Positions 35,335-45,575 of a stretch of DNA of 64,000 nt are shown in pieces. Position 1 is the stretch's first letter. Every line of letters starts with the position of its first letter. The stretch comes from Geodermatophilus sabuli (GTDB lineage Bacteria > Actinomycetota > Actinomycetes > Mycobacteriales > Geodermatophilaceae). The translations under genes were made by a program, and so were the position numbers. Location: positions 1 through 64,000 of the forward strand of contig NZ_JAAGWF010000007.1 of NCBI RefSeq assembly GCF_010686765.1, read 5' to 3'. The notes under the pieces were generated by a model, which saw nothing but the letters and a program-made list of their open reading frames with translations, ran no database searches and was not told the origin of the DNA.

Positions 35335-37073
35335 GGTCGCGCGCGGCGGTGCCGGGGCGGGGGGCCCGTCGCCGGGTCGCCGTCCTGGCCGCGGTGCTGC
35401 TCGTGGTGCTGTCGGCGTGCTCCACGGTGCCGACCAGCTCGCCGACGGTGCAGATCACCCAGGCGCCGACCCGGCCCGACGGCGCGGTCGGCATCGAGCC
35501 GCTGCCGCCGCCGTCGGGCGTGACCCCCGACGACGTCGTGCGCGGGTTCCTCGACGCCGCCGCGAGCTCGGTCCCGGGGCACCCGGTGGCCCGCGAGCAC
35601 CTGGCGCCCGAGCCGGCGCGGGTGTGGTCGGACGAGTCGGGCATCACGGTGCTCGGGCAGGACTACGCCACGGTGACCACCGACTCCGGGTCGGTGGAGG
35701 TCACGGCCAGCGTGGTGGGCACCATCGACCAGCGGGGCGTGTTCACCGTGGGAGGGGAGGAGCTCTTCACCTACGAGTTCACCCTCCAGCAGGTGGAGGC
35801 CGAGTGGCGGATCACCAACCCGCCGGACGGACTGCTGATCCTGCAACCGGACTTCGAGCGGCTCTACGAGCGGCGCGACCTGTACTTCATCGACCCCACC
35901 GGCCGCCGGGTCGTCCCCGACCCCCGCTACCTGATCGGCGGCGACGCCCAGCCCACGGTGCTCGTCGAGCGCCTGCTCGGCGGGCCGTCGTCGACGCTGG
36001 CGGCCGGCGTCGGCAACCGGCTGGCCGGCACCACCCTGAACAGCACGGTCACCGTCTCCGCCCAGACCGTGACCGTCGACCTGGCCGGGCTGGCCGACCG
36101 GCCACCGGCCGAGCTCGCCGAGCTCTGCGCGCAGCTGGTGTGGACCCTCCGGCCGCTGGCCCGGTCGGTGGCGATCCGCGCCGACGGCGCGTCGCTGGAC
36201 CTCGAGGGCGTCCCGGCCGTGCAGACCATCGACGACTGGACGGCGTTCGGTCCCGACGCCGTGCCGGTGGACGCCGTGGGGCACTTCGTCGACGCAGGGG
36301 CCCTCCGGACCGTCGCGGGCGAGCCCGCCCCGGGCCCGGCCGGTGCCGGCGCCTACGGGCTCACGGCCGCCGCGGTCTCCGCCGACGCCCGCACCGGCGA
36401 GCTGACGGACATGGTCGGCTCGGTGGTCCGCGACGGGCAGACCACGCTGCTGTCGGGCGCCTACGGCGGTGACCTGGTGCCGGTGCTCAGCGGCGCGACC
36501 CTGAGCGCGCCGACCGTCGCCGCCACCCGCCGGGAGTTCTGGGTGGTCCGGGACGGGTCGGCGGTGGTGCGGGTGCCCGCGGAGGGCCAGGCCCAGGCGG
36601 TCATCGCCCCCACCCTCCCGGGCCCGGGCCGGGCGACCGTGCTGCAGCTGTCGCCCGACGGCGTGCGGGCCGCGGTCGTGCTGGAGGACGCGCAGGGGGC
36701 GAGCCTGTTCGTCGGGACGGTGGTGCGGTCCGACGAGGGCCCCGTCGCGCTGCGGGACCTCCGCGAGGTCGCGCCGACGCTGACCCGTGTCGTGGACGTG
36801 GCCTGGCGGACGGCCGGCAGCCTGCTCGTCCTGGCCGGCGACGCCGACGAGGGCCGGATCGAGCCGTACTCGCTGGGTGTGGACGGCTGGGGGCTCACCG
36901 ACGTGCCGACGTCCGGGCTGCCCAGCCAGCCGACCGGGGTGGCGGCCGCGCCCGGCCGCCCGGCGCTGGTCAGCGCCGACGGCACCATCTGGCAGCTCGC
37001 CGGGGGCACCTGGGTGACCCTGCTCCGGGGGCAGCAGCCGCTGCCGGGCAACGAGCCGTTCTACCCGATGTGA
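35331..37073 (+). CDS. lpqB: lipoprotein LpqB
   Basis: A 580-aa lipoprotein with lipobox LSAC (Cys27) after a basic start. Residues about 50-180 contain the GerMN-adjacent N-terminal domain (GVTPDDVVRGFLDAA), about 200-320 the GerMN/sporulation-like domain (VLVERLLGGPSSTLAAGVGN), and about 340-580 a beta-propeller-like C-terminal region with repeated SPDGVRAAVV-type strands. In mycobacteria LpqB contacts MtrB and tunes its activity. GTGA overlap with mtrB supports a single operon. Confidence 0.92.
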   Translation: MRSRAAVPGRGARRRVAVLAAVLLVVLSACSTVPTSSPTVQITQAPTRPDGAVGIEPLPPPSGVTPDDVVRGFLDAAASSVPGHPVAREHLAPEPARVWSDESGITVLGQDYATVTTDSGSVEVTASVVGTIDQRGVFTVGGEELFTYEFTLQQVEAEWRITNPPDGLLILQPDFERLYERRDLYFIDPTGRRVVPDPRYLIGGDAQPTVLVERLLGGPSSTLAAGVGNRLAGTTLNSTVTVSAQTVTVDLAGLADRPPAELAELCAQLVWTLRPLARSVAIRADGASLDLEGVPAVQTIDDWTAFGPDAVPVDAVGHFVDAGALRTVAGEPAPGPAGAGAYGLTAAAVSADARTGELTDMVGSVVRDGQTTLLSGAYGGDLVPVLSGATLSAPTVAATRREFWVVRDGSAVVRVPAEGQAQAVIAPTLPGPGRATVLQLSPDGVRAAVVLEDAQGASLFVGTVVRSDEGPVALRDLREVAPTLTRVVDVAWRTAGSLLVLAGDADEGRIEPYSLGVDGWGLTDVPTSGLPSQPTGVAAAPGRPALVSADGTIWQLAGGTWVTLLRGQQPLPGNEPFYPM

Positions 37074-37195
37074 CCGGACGTCCCCCCTCACCCCTCACCC
37101 GCTCGGGCTGGGACTGCGCACGAGGCCGCGACCGGCCGTCCACAAGCCGCGTCGCGTCCTGAGCGGTCTCGCGGTGGAACGGCGACGCTGGCGGG

Positions 37196-37921
37196 ATGGA
37201 CGGCGGCCTGCTCGCGGCGCTGGCCGACCTGGTGCTGCCCCGCACCTGCGCGGGCTGCGAGCTCCCCGGCCCGGCGCTCTGCCGGCGGTGCGCCCGCCTG
37301 TTCGCCGTCCCGCTCCTGGCCCAGCCGCGGCGCTTCCCGCTCGGCTTCCCCCCGACGGTCGCCGCCGGCCGCTACGACGGCCCGGTGCGCCCGGCCGTCA
37401 ACGCCTTCAAGGAGCGCGGTCGCGCCGAGCTGGCCCGCCCCCTGGGCGCGGCGCTGGCCCTGGCGGTGGCCGGCGTCCTGACGGGGCTCTCCGGATCGCC
37501 GGGGCCGGTGCGGCTGGTGCCCGTCCCCAGTGGCGCCGCCGCCCTGCGCGCCCGGGGCCGGGACCACGTCCGTGAGCTGACCGCCCGCGCCGTCGCCGAC
37601 CTCCGCGCGGCCGGCGTGCCGGCCGCCGAGGCGCGGCTGCTGCGGCGCACCGGCCGCGCCCAGGACTCCGCGGGGCTGTCCGCGGCCGAGCGGCGGGCCA
37701 ACCTGGCGGGCACCTTCGCGCTCGCCGGCGGCCACCGCCGGCCGGCCGCGGGCGGCGTGCTCGTCGTGGTCGACGACGTCGTCACCAGCGGTGCGACGCT
37801 CACCGAGGCCGCCGCCGTGCTGGCCTCCGCGGCCGGTCCGCACGATCCGCCGGTGCTGGCGGCGGTGGTGGCCGCGACCCCCCGACGAGCCGGTCCACCA
37901 CCCGCCACCGGGGCTCGGTGA
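37196..37921 (+). CDS. comF: ComF-family phosphoribosyltransferase-like protein
   Basis: A 241-aa protein. N-terminal zinc site CAGCELPGPALCRRC (two CxxC pairs), then YDGPVRPAVNAFKERGR, and the PRTase domain with LVPVPSGAAALRARGRDHV and the PRPP loop VLVVVDDVVTSGATL. ComF proteins are tied to DNA uptake in Bacillus and Haemophilus; the role in actinobacteria is not settled. ATG lies 6 nt after a -10-like GACGCT (37184-37189), so it may be leaderless. Synteny with lpqB and hpf is as in mycobacteria (Rv3242c). Confidence 0.85.
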   Translation: MDGGLLAALADLVLPRTCAGCELPGPALCRRCARLFAVPLLAQPRRFPLGFPPTVAAGRYDGPVRPAVNAFKERGRAELARPLGAALALAVAGVLTGLSGSPGPVRLVPVPSGAAALRARGRDHVRELTARAVADLRAAGVPAAEARLLRRTGRAQDSAGLSAAERRANLAGTFALAGGHRRPAAGGVLVVVDDVVTSGATLTEAAAVLASAAGPHDPPVLAAVVAATPRRAGPPPATGAR

Positions 37922-37972
37922 CCGGGCCACGGGGGACGACGGCGTCGACTGTCGGTACCCCCGGACGGCGAC

Positions 37973-37978
37973 TAGCGT
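37973..37978 (+). promoter_or_regulatory. -10-like TAGCGT of hpf
   Basis: TAGCGT lies 35 nt before the hpf ATG, with GGGAGG (38004-38009) as a clear SD in between. This is a conventional leadered transcript. Confidence 0.45.
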
Positions 37979-38013
37979 GGACTCGATCACAGCCCGCTCA
38001 ATCGGGAGGTCTC

Positions 38014-38694
38014 ATGGAGATCGTGGTCCGCGGCCGCAACGTCGAAGTCCCCGAGCACTACCGGCAGCACGTCGAGGACAAGGTCGGCCAACTCGACCGC
38101 TTCGACGGCAAACTCAAACTGATCCGGATCGACGTGGAGCTGTTCCACGAGAAGAACCCCCGCCAGTCCTCGCAGTGCCAGCGGGTGGAGATCACCCTGC
38201 GCGGCAAGGGACCCGTCGTCCGGGCCGAGGCGAGCGCCCCCGACTTCTACGCGGCGCTCGACCTGGCCGCCGGGAAGCTCGACAACCGGCTGCGCAGGGC
38301 CGCCGACCGGCGCCGCGTGCACCACGGTCGCCGCACGCCGGCCAGCGTCCGGGTCGGTGGAGGTGCGGAGCTGGAGTCGCTGGAGGCGCCCCAGCAGGAG
38401 TCGTCGCCGTCCGAGGGCCCGCTGGTCACCGACCTCGACGAGCACCTGCCCGGCCAGATCGTGCGAGAGAAGCACCACCCGGCCACGCCCATGACCGTCG
38501 ACCAGGCGCTCCACGAGATGGAGCTCGTCGGTCACGACTTCTTCCTCTTCCAGTGTGCCGACACCGGTCGCCCGACGGTCGTCTACCGACGGCACGCGTA
38601 CGACTACGGCCTCATCCGCCTGGTCGACACCCCGATGGACGGCGCTGCCTCCGCCGCCCAGACACCCGCCCAGCCCGCGGCGGCCCCCCTCTGA
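38014..38694 (+). CDS. hpf: long-form ribosome hibernation promoting factor
   Basis: A 226-aa protein that pairs ribosomes into inactive dimers in stasis. N-terminal HPF/RaiA domain (about 1-105) begins MEIVVRGRNVEVPEHYRQHV and includes FHEKNPRQSSQC and DFYAALDLAAGKLDNRL; after a charged linker the C-terminal dimerisation domain (about 150-210) has PMTVDQALHEMELVGHDFFLFQ and VVYRRHAYDYGLIRL. A short Ala/Pro tail follows. Located between comF and secA as in mycobacteria (Rv3241c). Confidence 0.93.
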   Translation: MEIVVRGRNVEVPEHYRQHVEDKVGQLDRFDGKLKLIRIDVELFHEKNPRQSSQCQRVEITLRGKGPVVRAEASAPDFYAALDLAAGKLDNRLRRAADRRRVHHGRRTPASVRVGGGAELESLEAPQQESSPSEGPLVTDLDEHLPGQIVREKHHPATPMTVDQALHEMELVGHDFFLFQCADTGRPTVVYRRHAYDYGLIRLVDTPMDGAASAAQTPAQPAAAPL

Positions 38695-38699
38695 CCACG

Positions 38700-38737
38700 G
38701 CGGGGGTGGGGACGCGCGACCGCGTCCCCACCCCCGC
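38700..38737. terminator. 17-bp perfect stem between hpf and GNAT gene
   Basis: Arms 38700-38716 and 38721-38737 (GCGGGGGTGGGGACGCG and its complement) with loop CGAC occupy the whole gap between convergent genes; expected to terminate both. Confidence 0.75.
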
Positions 38738-39358
38738 TCACCCTCCGCCCAGCCGGCCGAACAGGACCGCATCGCTGCGGGAGCCGTCCCGGTAGGGCAG
38801 GCACGAGCGCACGACGCCCTCCCGTCGGAACCCGGCCCGCTCCGCGACCGCCTGCGAGGCGGTGTTGTCGACGTCGGTGAACAGGTGCACCCGCGGCGCC
38901 CCGTGGGTGAACGCCCAGTCCGCCAGCGCACGGGCGGCCTCAGCCGCGAAGCCCCGGCCGCGCGCCCACGGCGCCACCCAGTAGCCGATCTCGGGGCCCA
39001 GCCGGCCGTCGCGCAGGTGCAGGCCGCCCGAGCCGACGAGCTCCCCGTCGGCCTCGAGGACGACCGGCATGCCCCGGCCCTCGACCCGCTCCGCAGGCGA
39101 GACCTGCGTCACGAACGCCCGCGCGTCGGCGCGGGTGTAGGGCACCGGCAGCGCGCCGATCCAGCGCTGGATGTCCGGGTCCTGGCAGGCCCGCAGGACG
39201 GCCTCCTCGTCGTCCGGGCGGTGCGGGCGCAGCACCAGCCGCGTGCTGCGCACGACCGCGCTGGTCAGGTCGACGCCGTTCAGTGAGAAGACCCCGGCCC
39301 CCTTCCCGCTCGCACGCTCGCGGCGAGGCTCTGGCCGGGGCCGTGGAGTCGATGGCAT
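38738..39358 (-). CDS. GNAT-family N-acetyltransferase (RimJ/RimL-like)
   Basis: The GNAT domain starts at RSTRLVLRPHRPDDEEAVLRACQD and contains the acetyl-CoA loop GYWVAPWARGRGFAAEAARALADWAF and the strand VHLFTDVDNTASQAVAERAGFRREG. It acetylates an amine, perhaps a protein N-terminus or small molecule. The ATG at 39358 gives 206 aa, but its first 30 or so residues (MPSTPRPRPEPRRERASG...) come from an antisense copy of the palindromic repeat and are unlike the family. The GTG at 39251-39253, giving 171 aa, fits family length better. It follows the PPOX gene by 10 nt on the same strand. Confidence 0.82.
   Translation of the reverse strand: MPSTPRPRPEPRRERASGKGAGVFSLNGVDLTSAVVRSTRLVLRPHRPDDEEAVLRACQDPDIQRWIGALPVPYTRADARAFVTQVSPAERVEGRGMPVVLEADGELVGSGGLHLRDGRLGPEIGYWVAPWARGRGFAAEAARALADWAFTHGAPRVHLFTDVDNTASQAVAERAGFRREGVVRSCLPYRDGSRSDAVLFGRLGGG
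39287..39342 (+). repeat. stop-anchored palindromic repeat, copy H (antisense in GNAT 5' region)
   Basis: On the plus strand TGA (39284-39286) is followed by GAAGACCCCGGCC, centre GCTCGCACGCTCGCGGCG, and GGCCGGGGCC. Outer arms CCCCGGCC / GGCCGGGG are perfect. No plus-strand gene ends here, so the TGA seems to belong to the element. Confidence 0.65.
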
Positions 39359-39368
39359 GCAGCGATGG

Positions 39369-39761
39369 TCACGCGTTGCCCAGCACCCGGTCGACCGAGA
39401 TCTCGATGACCACGCGGGCGGGGTTCTCCCGCGGCCGGCGGTAGCGGGCGGCGTAGCGCTCCTCGGCGTCGGCGACCGACGCGGGGTCCGTCCGCACGAC
39501 CGCCGTCCCCTCGAGGGTCACCCAGCGGCGGCCGTCGACCTGGCAGACGGCCACCCGTGACCGCCCGTCGCGCACGTGCCGGGCCTTGGCCGACGTCCCG
39601 GAGGTGATCACCCGGGCGGTGCAGGTCGCGGCGTCGTAGGTCACCCCGACCGGGACGACGTGCGGGGTGCCGTCGCCACGCATCGTCGTGAGCGTGGCCA
39701 GGTGACGTTCGGTGAGGAAGGTGAGGAAGCCGGGGCCGAGGGTGCCGGGGTCGTGGGCCAC
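39369..39761 (-). CDS. PPOX-class, probably F420-dependent, oxidoreductase
   Basis: A 130-aa split-beta-barrel protein of the pyridoxamine-phosphate-oxidase-like family. The start [29 protein letters not shown] and the following [30 protein letters not shown] are those of the PPOX class F420-dependent enzymes (TIGR03618-like). It would use reduced F420 to reduce a small substrate, which fits fbiAB being nearby. GTG start; CACAAT (39768-39773, minus strand) lies 6 nt before it. Cofactor assignment is inference; FMN or heme is possible. Confidence 0.8.
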   Translation of the reverse strand: MAHDPGTLGPGFLTFLTERHLATLTTMRGDGTPHVVPVGVTYDAATCTARVITSGTSAKARHVRDGRSRVAVCQVDGRRWVTLEGTAVVRTDPASVADAEERYAARYRRPRENPARVVIEISVDRVLGNA

Positions 39762-39767
39762 CGGGCG

Positions 39768-39773
39768 ATTGTG
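39768..39773 (-). promoter_or_regulatory. -10-like CACAAT before PPOX gene
   Basis: On the minus strand CACAAT ends 6 nt before the GTG at 39761 and is close enough for a leaderless start. Divergent from the secA -10 region. Confidence 0.35.
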
Positions 39774-39808
39774 CGTGGCGGCCGCGGAGCCCGCCGGGCC
39801 GAGCCGCC

Positions 39809-39814
39809 TACGCT
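39809..39814 (+). promoter_or_regulatory. -10-like TACGCT before secA
   Basis: TACGCT ends 6 nt before the first GTG of secA (39821) and no SD is present between them, pointing to a leaderless or near-leaderless message. Confidence 0.4.
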
Positions 39815-39820
39815 GGGGTC

Positions 39821-42895
<3,075 letters not shown>

Positions 42896-42944
42896 CAGAG
42901 GACCCTGCCTCTCCTCGGCTCGGGACGAGCCCGCGCACGGAGCC
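42896..42944 (+). repeat. stop-anchored palindromic repeat, copy E (degenerate, after secA)
   Basis: After the secA TGA: CAGAGGACCCTGCC, then CTCGGCTCGGGACGAGCC. The first 14 nt match the family; the 3' arm has decayed and the centre CTCGGCTCGGGACGAG forms its own small stem. Confidence 0.5.
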
Positions 42945-42946
42945 AT

Positions 42947-42985
42947 GACAGCGCCCCCGCCGACCTCCTCGGCGGGGGCGCTGTC
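42947..42985. terminator. 17-bp perfect stem-loop between secA and Rv3235-like gene
   Basis: GACAGCGCCCCCGCCGA (42947-42963) pairs perfectly with 42969-42985 around CCTCC. It lies between convergent genes and should terminate both. Confidence 0.8.
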
Positions 42986-42994
42986 GTTCCCGGA

Positions 42995-43612
42995 TCAGCC
43001 GATCTGCAGGGCCGTGCAGCGCCACCGTCCGTCGATGCCCTCCAAGCGGGCGGCCACCGCGTGCGCGCGGCCCGACCGCCGGGCCACGGCGCTGACCTCC
43101 GCCACACCGTCGACCGGCTCGCAGACGTGCACCGCACCCAGCAGCAGCGGCGTGGTGCCGCCGGCGCACCAGCGGGGGCGGCGGCCACGGGTCAGCGCGG
43201 CGTAGACCCCGACCGAGGTCAGTGGCTGCACCTGGGACAGCGGACGGCGCCCCGCCAGCGCCTCGAGGGTGAGGGTGAGCAGCCGCCGGCCGGCCACGCG
43301 GGGGTCCGGCAGATCCGCGCGTCCCGACCAGGCCGGACCGAAGCCGGCGGGGAAGTCGTCCGAGGGGCCGGGCTGGGGGCGCGGCCGAGGCCCGGGCCGG
43401 TGCGCGGGGCGCGGAACGGCGACGCCCGGGCGGACCAACTGCAGCGGGCCCTCGTCCAGCGGCGGCTGCGGAGTGGGGACGACGACCAGCCGCAGCGTGG
43501 CGGTGGTGAGTGGCTGCGCGACAGTCGGCCCTTCGGTGGAGGAGACGGTGGCGGGCATCGGGTGCTCCGGGTTCTGTCGGTGCGGGAGGGGATCGGGACG
43601 CGGGGCGGTCAC
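42995..43612 (-). CDS. Rv3235-like protein
   Basis: A 205-aa protein: a disordered Pro-rich N-half (about 1-110) and a conserved C-terminal domain with VAGRRLLTLTLEALAGRRPLSQVQPLTSVGVYAAL, then VHVCEPVDGVAEVSAVARRSGRAHAVAARLEG and RWRCTALQIG. This is the actinobacterial family typified by Rv3235, found beside secA; its role is unknown and the fold looks like a small alpha+beta domain. The GTG at 43612 overlaps the TGA of the LysM gene and has GGAGG 10 nt upstream; ATG at 43558 is the alternative. Confidence 0.75.
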   Translation of the reverse strand: MTAPRPDPLPHRQNPEHPMPATVSSTEGPTVAQPLTTATLRLVVVPTPQPPLDEGPLQLVRPGVAVPRPAHRPGPRPRPQPGPSDDFPAGFGPAWSGRADLPDPRVAGRRLLTLTLEALAGRRPLSQVQPLTSVGVYAALTRGRRPRWCAGGTTPLLLGAVHVCEPVDGVAEVSAVARRSGRAHAVAARLEGIDGRWRCTALQIG

Positions 43613-44427
43613 GGCGCCGCCTCCGGCGGCGGGCGCAGCACCTGACCGGGGAGCAGGACGTCGGGGTCGGGCCCGATGACCGACCTGTTGGCCGCCCACC
43701 ACGCCTGCACCGCCCGGGCGACCTCAGCGTCGGAGGGCTCTGCACCGGAGCGGCTGCGCACGTCGCCGGCGGCGATCTCCCACAGGCACTCGCCCCGCAG
43801 GACGACGTGGTCTCCGGGATCGCGGCGTGGCCAGTCGGCGACCCCGCCGGGCGAGGAGGGGACGGGCGCCGGAGCGGCCGCCGCGGAGGGGGCGGGCTCG
43901 GGCGCGGCGGTCGCCGGTGCCGGCGTGGCGGCCGCGGGACCGGGTGTCGGCGTGGCCGCCGCGGTGGGGCCTGGTGCGGGCGTGGCGGTCGCGGGGAACG
44001 GCCAGTCGGCCACGGGCCTCTCCGCCGCTGCGGAGGTGAGCGCCACCGTGACGGGGGGCGGAGGCGCCGACGCACAGCCGGCCACCAGTGGCCCTCCGGC
44101 GAGCCCCACGCCCAGGGCGATCGCGGCGGCGCGCCGGGCTCCTGCCGGCAGCACGAGCCGGGCGGAGGTCCGGGCCAGGGCGCCGGTGCTGCCGGGGAGC
44201 GCGGCGAGGGCGGTGAGCAGCAGCCCGACTGCGCCCCATGCCCAGGTGAGCCACGCGAGCACGGCGACGCCGCTGAGGAGGAGGGTCTCGGCGCCGGCGG
44301 TCTCCGCGGCGCGCTGCAGATCCCACCCGGTGTCGGTGGACCAGGACAGGTCGGGGGTGACCGCGACCAAGGCAGCCGCGGTGCCGGCCATGGCCGCCGT
44401 GGTCACCAGCAGGCGACGTGTCGACAT
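43609..44427 (-). CDS. membrane protein with C-terminal LysM-like domain
   Basis: A 272-aa protein. Hydrophobic segments at about 8-25, 48-75 and 92-118 form the membrane part; a Pro/Ala/Thr-rich spacer (about 120-200) follows; the C-terminus (about 208-265) has HVVLRGECLWEIAAGDV, then VARAVQAWWAANRSVIGPDPDVLLPGQVLRPP, a LysM-type peptidoglycan- or chitin-binding module. It may localise to the cell wall. Upstream GAGGAGGGG is a strong SD. Operon with the Rv3235-like gene by GTGA overlap. Divergent from the gene at 44530. Confidence 0.75.
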   Translation of the reverse strand: MSTRRLLVTTAAMAGTAAALVAVTPDLSWSTDTGWDLQRAAETAGAETLLLSGVAVLAWLTWAWGAVGLLLTALAALPGSTGALARTSARLVLPAGARRAAAIALGVGLAGGPLVAGCASAPPPPVTVALTSAAAERPVADWPFPATATPAPGPTAAATPTPGPAAATPAPATAAPEPAPSAAAAPAPVPSSPGGVADWPRRDPGDHVVLRGECLWEIAAGDVRSRSGAEPSDAEVARAVQAWWAANRSVIGPDPDVLLPGQVLRPPPEAAP

Positions 44428-44472
44428 GTCCCCTCCTCGACTCGATCGGGTCTAACGAGACTAAAGCAATCA

Positions 44473-44488
44473 AATGCACGCGAATGCA
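44473..44488. promoter_or_regulatory. direct repeats AATGCA with 10-bp period in divergent promoter
   Basis: AATGCA occurs at 44473-44478 and 44483-44488, in an AT-rich patch unusual for this DNA, 17 nt before a -10-like TAGGCT (44505-44510) of the plus-strand gene. One-helical-turn spacing suggests a regulator bound as head-to-tail units. Confidence 0.35.
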
Positions 44489-44529
44489 AGTGAACCTGTG
44501 GAACTAGGCTGGGGTGGAGGAGGTGCCGG

Positions 44530-45099
44530 ATGCGCTGGGAGCAGTTGTTCGCCGATCTGCAGGCCGAGTTCGACGAGGCCGAGGCGGCCGCCGAGCGCGG
44601 AGAGCTGGGCTCGCGACGCCGCGCGGAGGCAGGAACGGTCCGGCTGGCCGAGCGGCTCGGGGGTTCGGTGGGCCGGCCGGTCCGGCTGCGGTGCGGCCCG
44701 GCCGGCGAGGTCGCGGGTGTGCTCACGGCGACGGGGCCGGACTGGGTGCTGCTCGCCGGCAGCGGTTCCCGCGACCTCCTGGTGTCGATCGGTGCGGTCG
44801 ACTCGGTGGCCGGGCTCAGCCGACTCACCGCTCCGCCGGAGGCGGCGGGAGCGGTGCGGGCGCGCCTGGACCTGCGGTGGGCGCTGCGTGCGCTGGTGCG
44901 TGACCGGAGCGCCGTCCAGGTGGTGGTCTCGGACGGATCGGTGCACGTCGGGACCCTGGACGCCGTCGGCGCGGACTACGTCGACCTGGCCGAGCACGAC
45001 GCGGACCAGCCGCGGCGGGCAGGGGCGGTGCGCGGCGTGCGCGCGATCGCCCTCCGCGCCGTGGCGGTCGTCCGGACGCTGGCGCCCGGTCTGGACTGA
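44530..45099 (+). CDS. conserved actinobacterial hypothetical protein
   Basis: A 189-aa cytoplasmic protein. N-terminal amphipathic helix (MRWEQLFADLQAEFDEAEAAAERGEL) is followed by two similar beta-rich halves: GRPVRLRCGPAGEVAGVLTATGPDWVLLAG and DRSAVQVVVSDGSVHVGTLDAVGADYVDLAEHD, which resemble Sm-like/small barrel strands duplicated. It has no catalytic motif. It may bind nucleic acid or protein. ATG preceded by GGAGGAGG. Position next to LysM and HTH genes is shared by actinobacterial relatives as far as I recall. Confidence 0.65.
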   Translation: MRWEQLFADLQAEFDEAEAAAERGELGSRRRAEAGTVRLAERLGGSVGRPVRLRCGPAGEVAGVLTATGPDWVLLAGSGSRDLLVSIGAVDSVAGLSRLTAPPEAAGAVRARLDLRWALRALVRDRSAVQVVVSDGSVHVGTLDAVGADYVDLAEHDADQPRRAGAVRGVRAIALRAVAVVRTLAPGLD

Positions 45100-45147
45100 G
45101 CCGCCGGCCAGCGGCCGGTCGCGCGCGTGCCGTTCCGGCCGCGCGGG

Positions 45148-45396
45148 TCAGCCGGGCTCGGCCGCCGTCGGCTGCTCGGGGACGGCGGGCTGCGCGGGGA
45201 CGGTGCCCGCCCGCGCCTCCGCGTACTTCTGCTGGATGAAGCGCTCGAGCTCGTCGACCTCGACACGCCACTGGCCGCGGCCGCCGATCTGGATGGCGAT
45301 GAGCTCCTTGCGGCGGACCAGCGCGTACGCCTGCGACCACGAGACGTTGAGGATCTCGGCGACGTCGTCGAGGGTCAGGAAGCGCGGTGTGGGCAT
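45148..45396 (-). CDS. excisionase-type helix-turn-helix DNA-binding protein
   Basis: An 82-aa protein. The HTH_17/MerR-like domain occupies about 5-55: FLTLDDVAEILNVSWSQAYALVRRKELIAIQIGGRGQWRVEVDELERFI, with first and second recognition helices and a wing-like GRGQWRV. The tail is Ala/Pro/Glu-rich. It is probably a chromosomal regulator of the BldC-like kind and not a phage excisionase, since no integrase is near. ATG at 45396 chosen; an open frame extends 32 codons upstream without similarity. A perfect 8-bp inverted repeat lies in its divergent promoter region. Confidence 0.8.
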   Translation of the reverse strand: MPTPRFLTLDDVAEILNVSWSQAYALVRRKELIAIQIGGRGQWRVEVDELERFIQQKYAEARAGTVPAQPAVPEQPTAAEPG

Positions 45397-45455
45397 CGAG
45401 GGTCTCCGTCCGGTCCCCGACAGTCTGGCAGCCCCGTCCGGGTGGCATCCCCGCC

Positions 45456-45477
45456 GTCCACACCCGAACGTGTGGAC
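45456..45477. promoter_or_regulatory. 8-bp inverted repeat operator between HTH and SAF genes
   Basis: GTCCACAC (45456-45463) and GTGTGGAC (45470-45477) flank CCGAAC. It lies in the 179-nt divergent gap. The right arm read in reverse gives CTGTCCACA, one mismatch from the DnaA nonamer TTGTCCACA. Confidence 0.45.
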
Positions 45478-45575
45478 AGCGACTGCGGGCAACTGCGCCC
45501 ATGTCGCATCATCGGCGTCCGACCGTGGCGGAACGAGACGCGACGGGGCATCCGCAGAACGGAGGACCGCTGGCT

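Noticed and set aside
45148-45396. Prophage excisionase
   Set aside because: Excisionase-type HTH only; no integrase, phage genes or att sites nearby.
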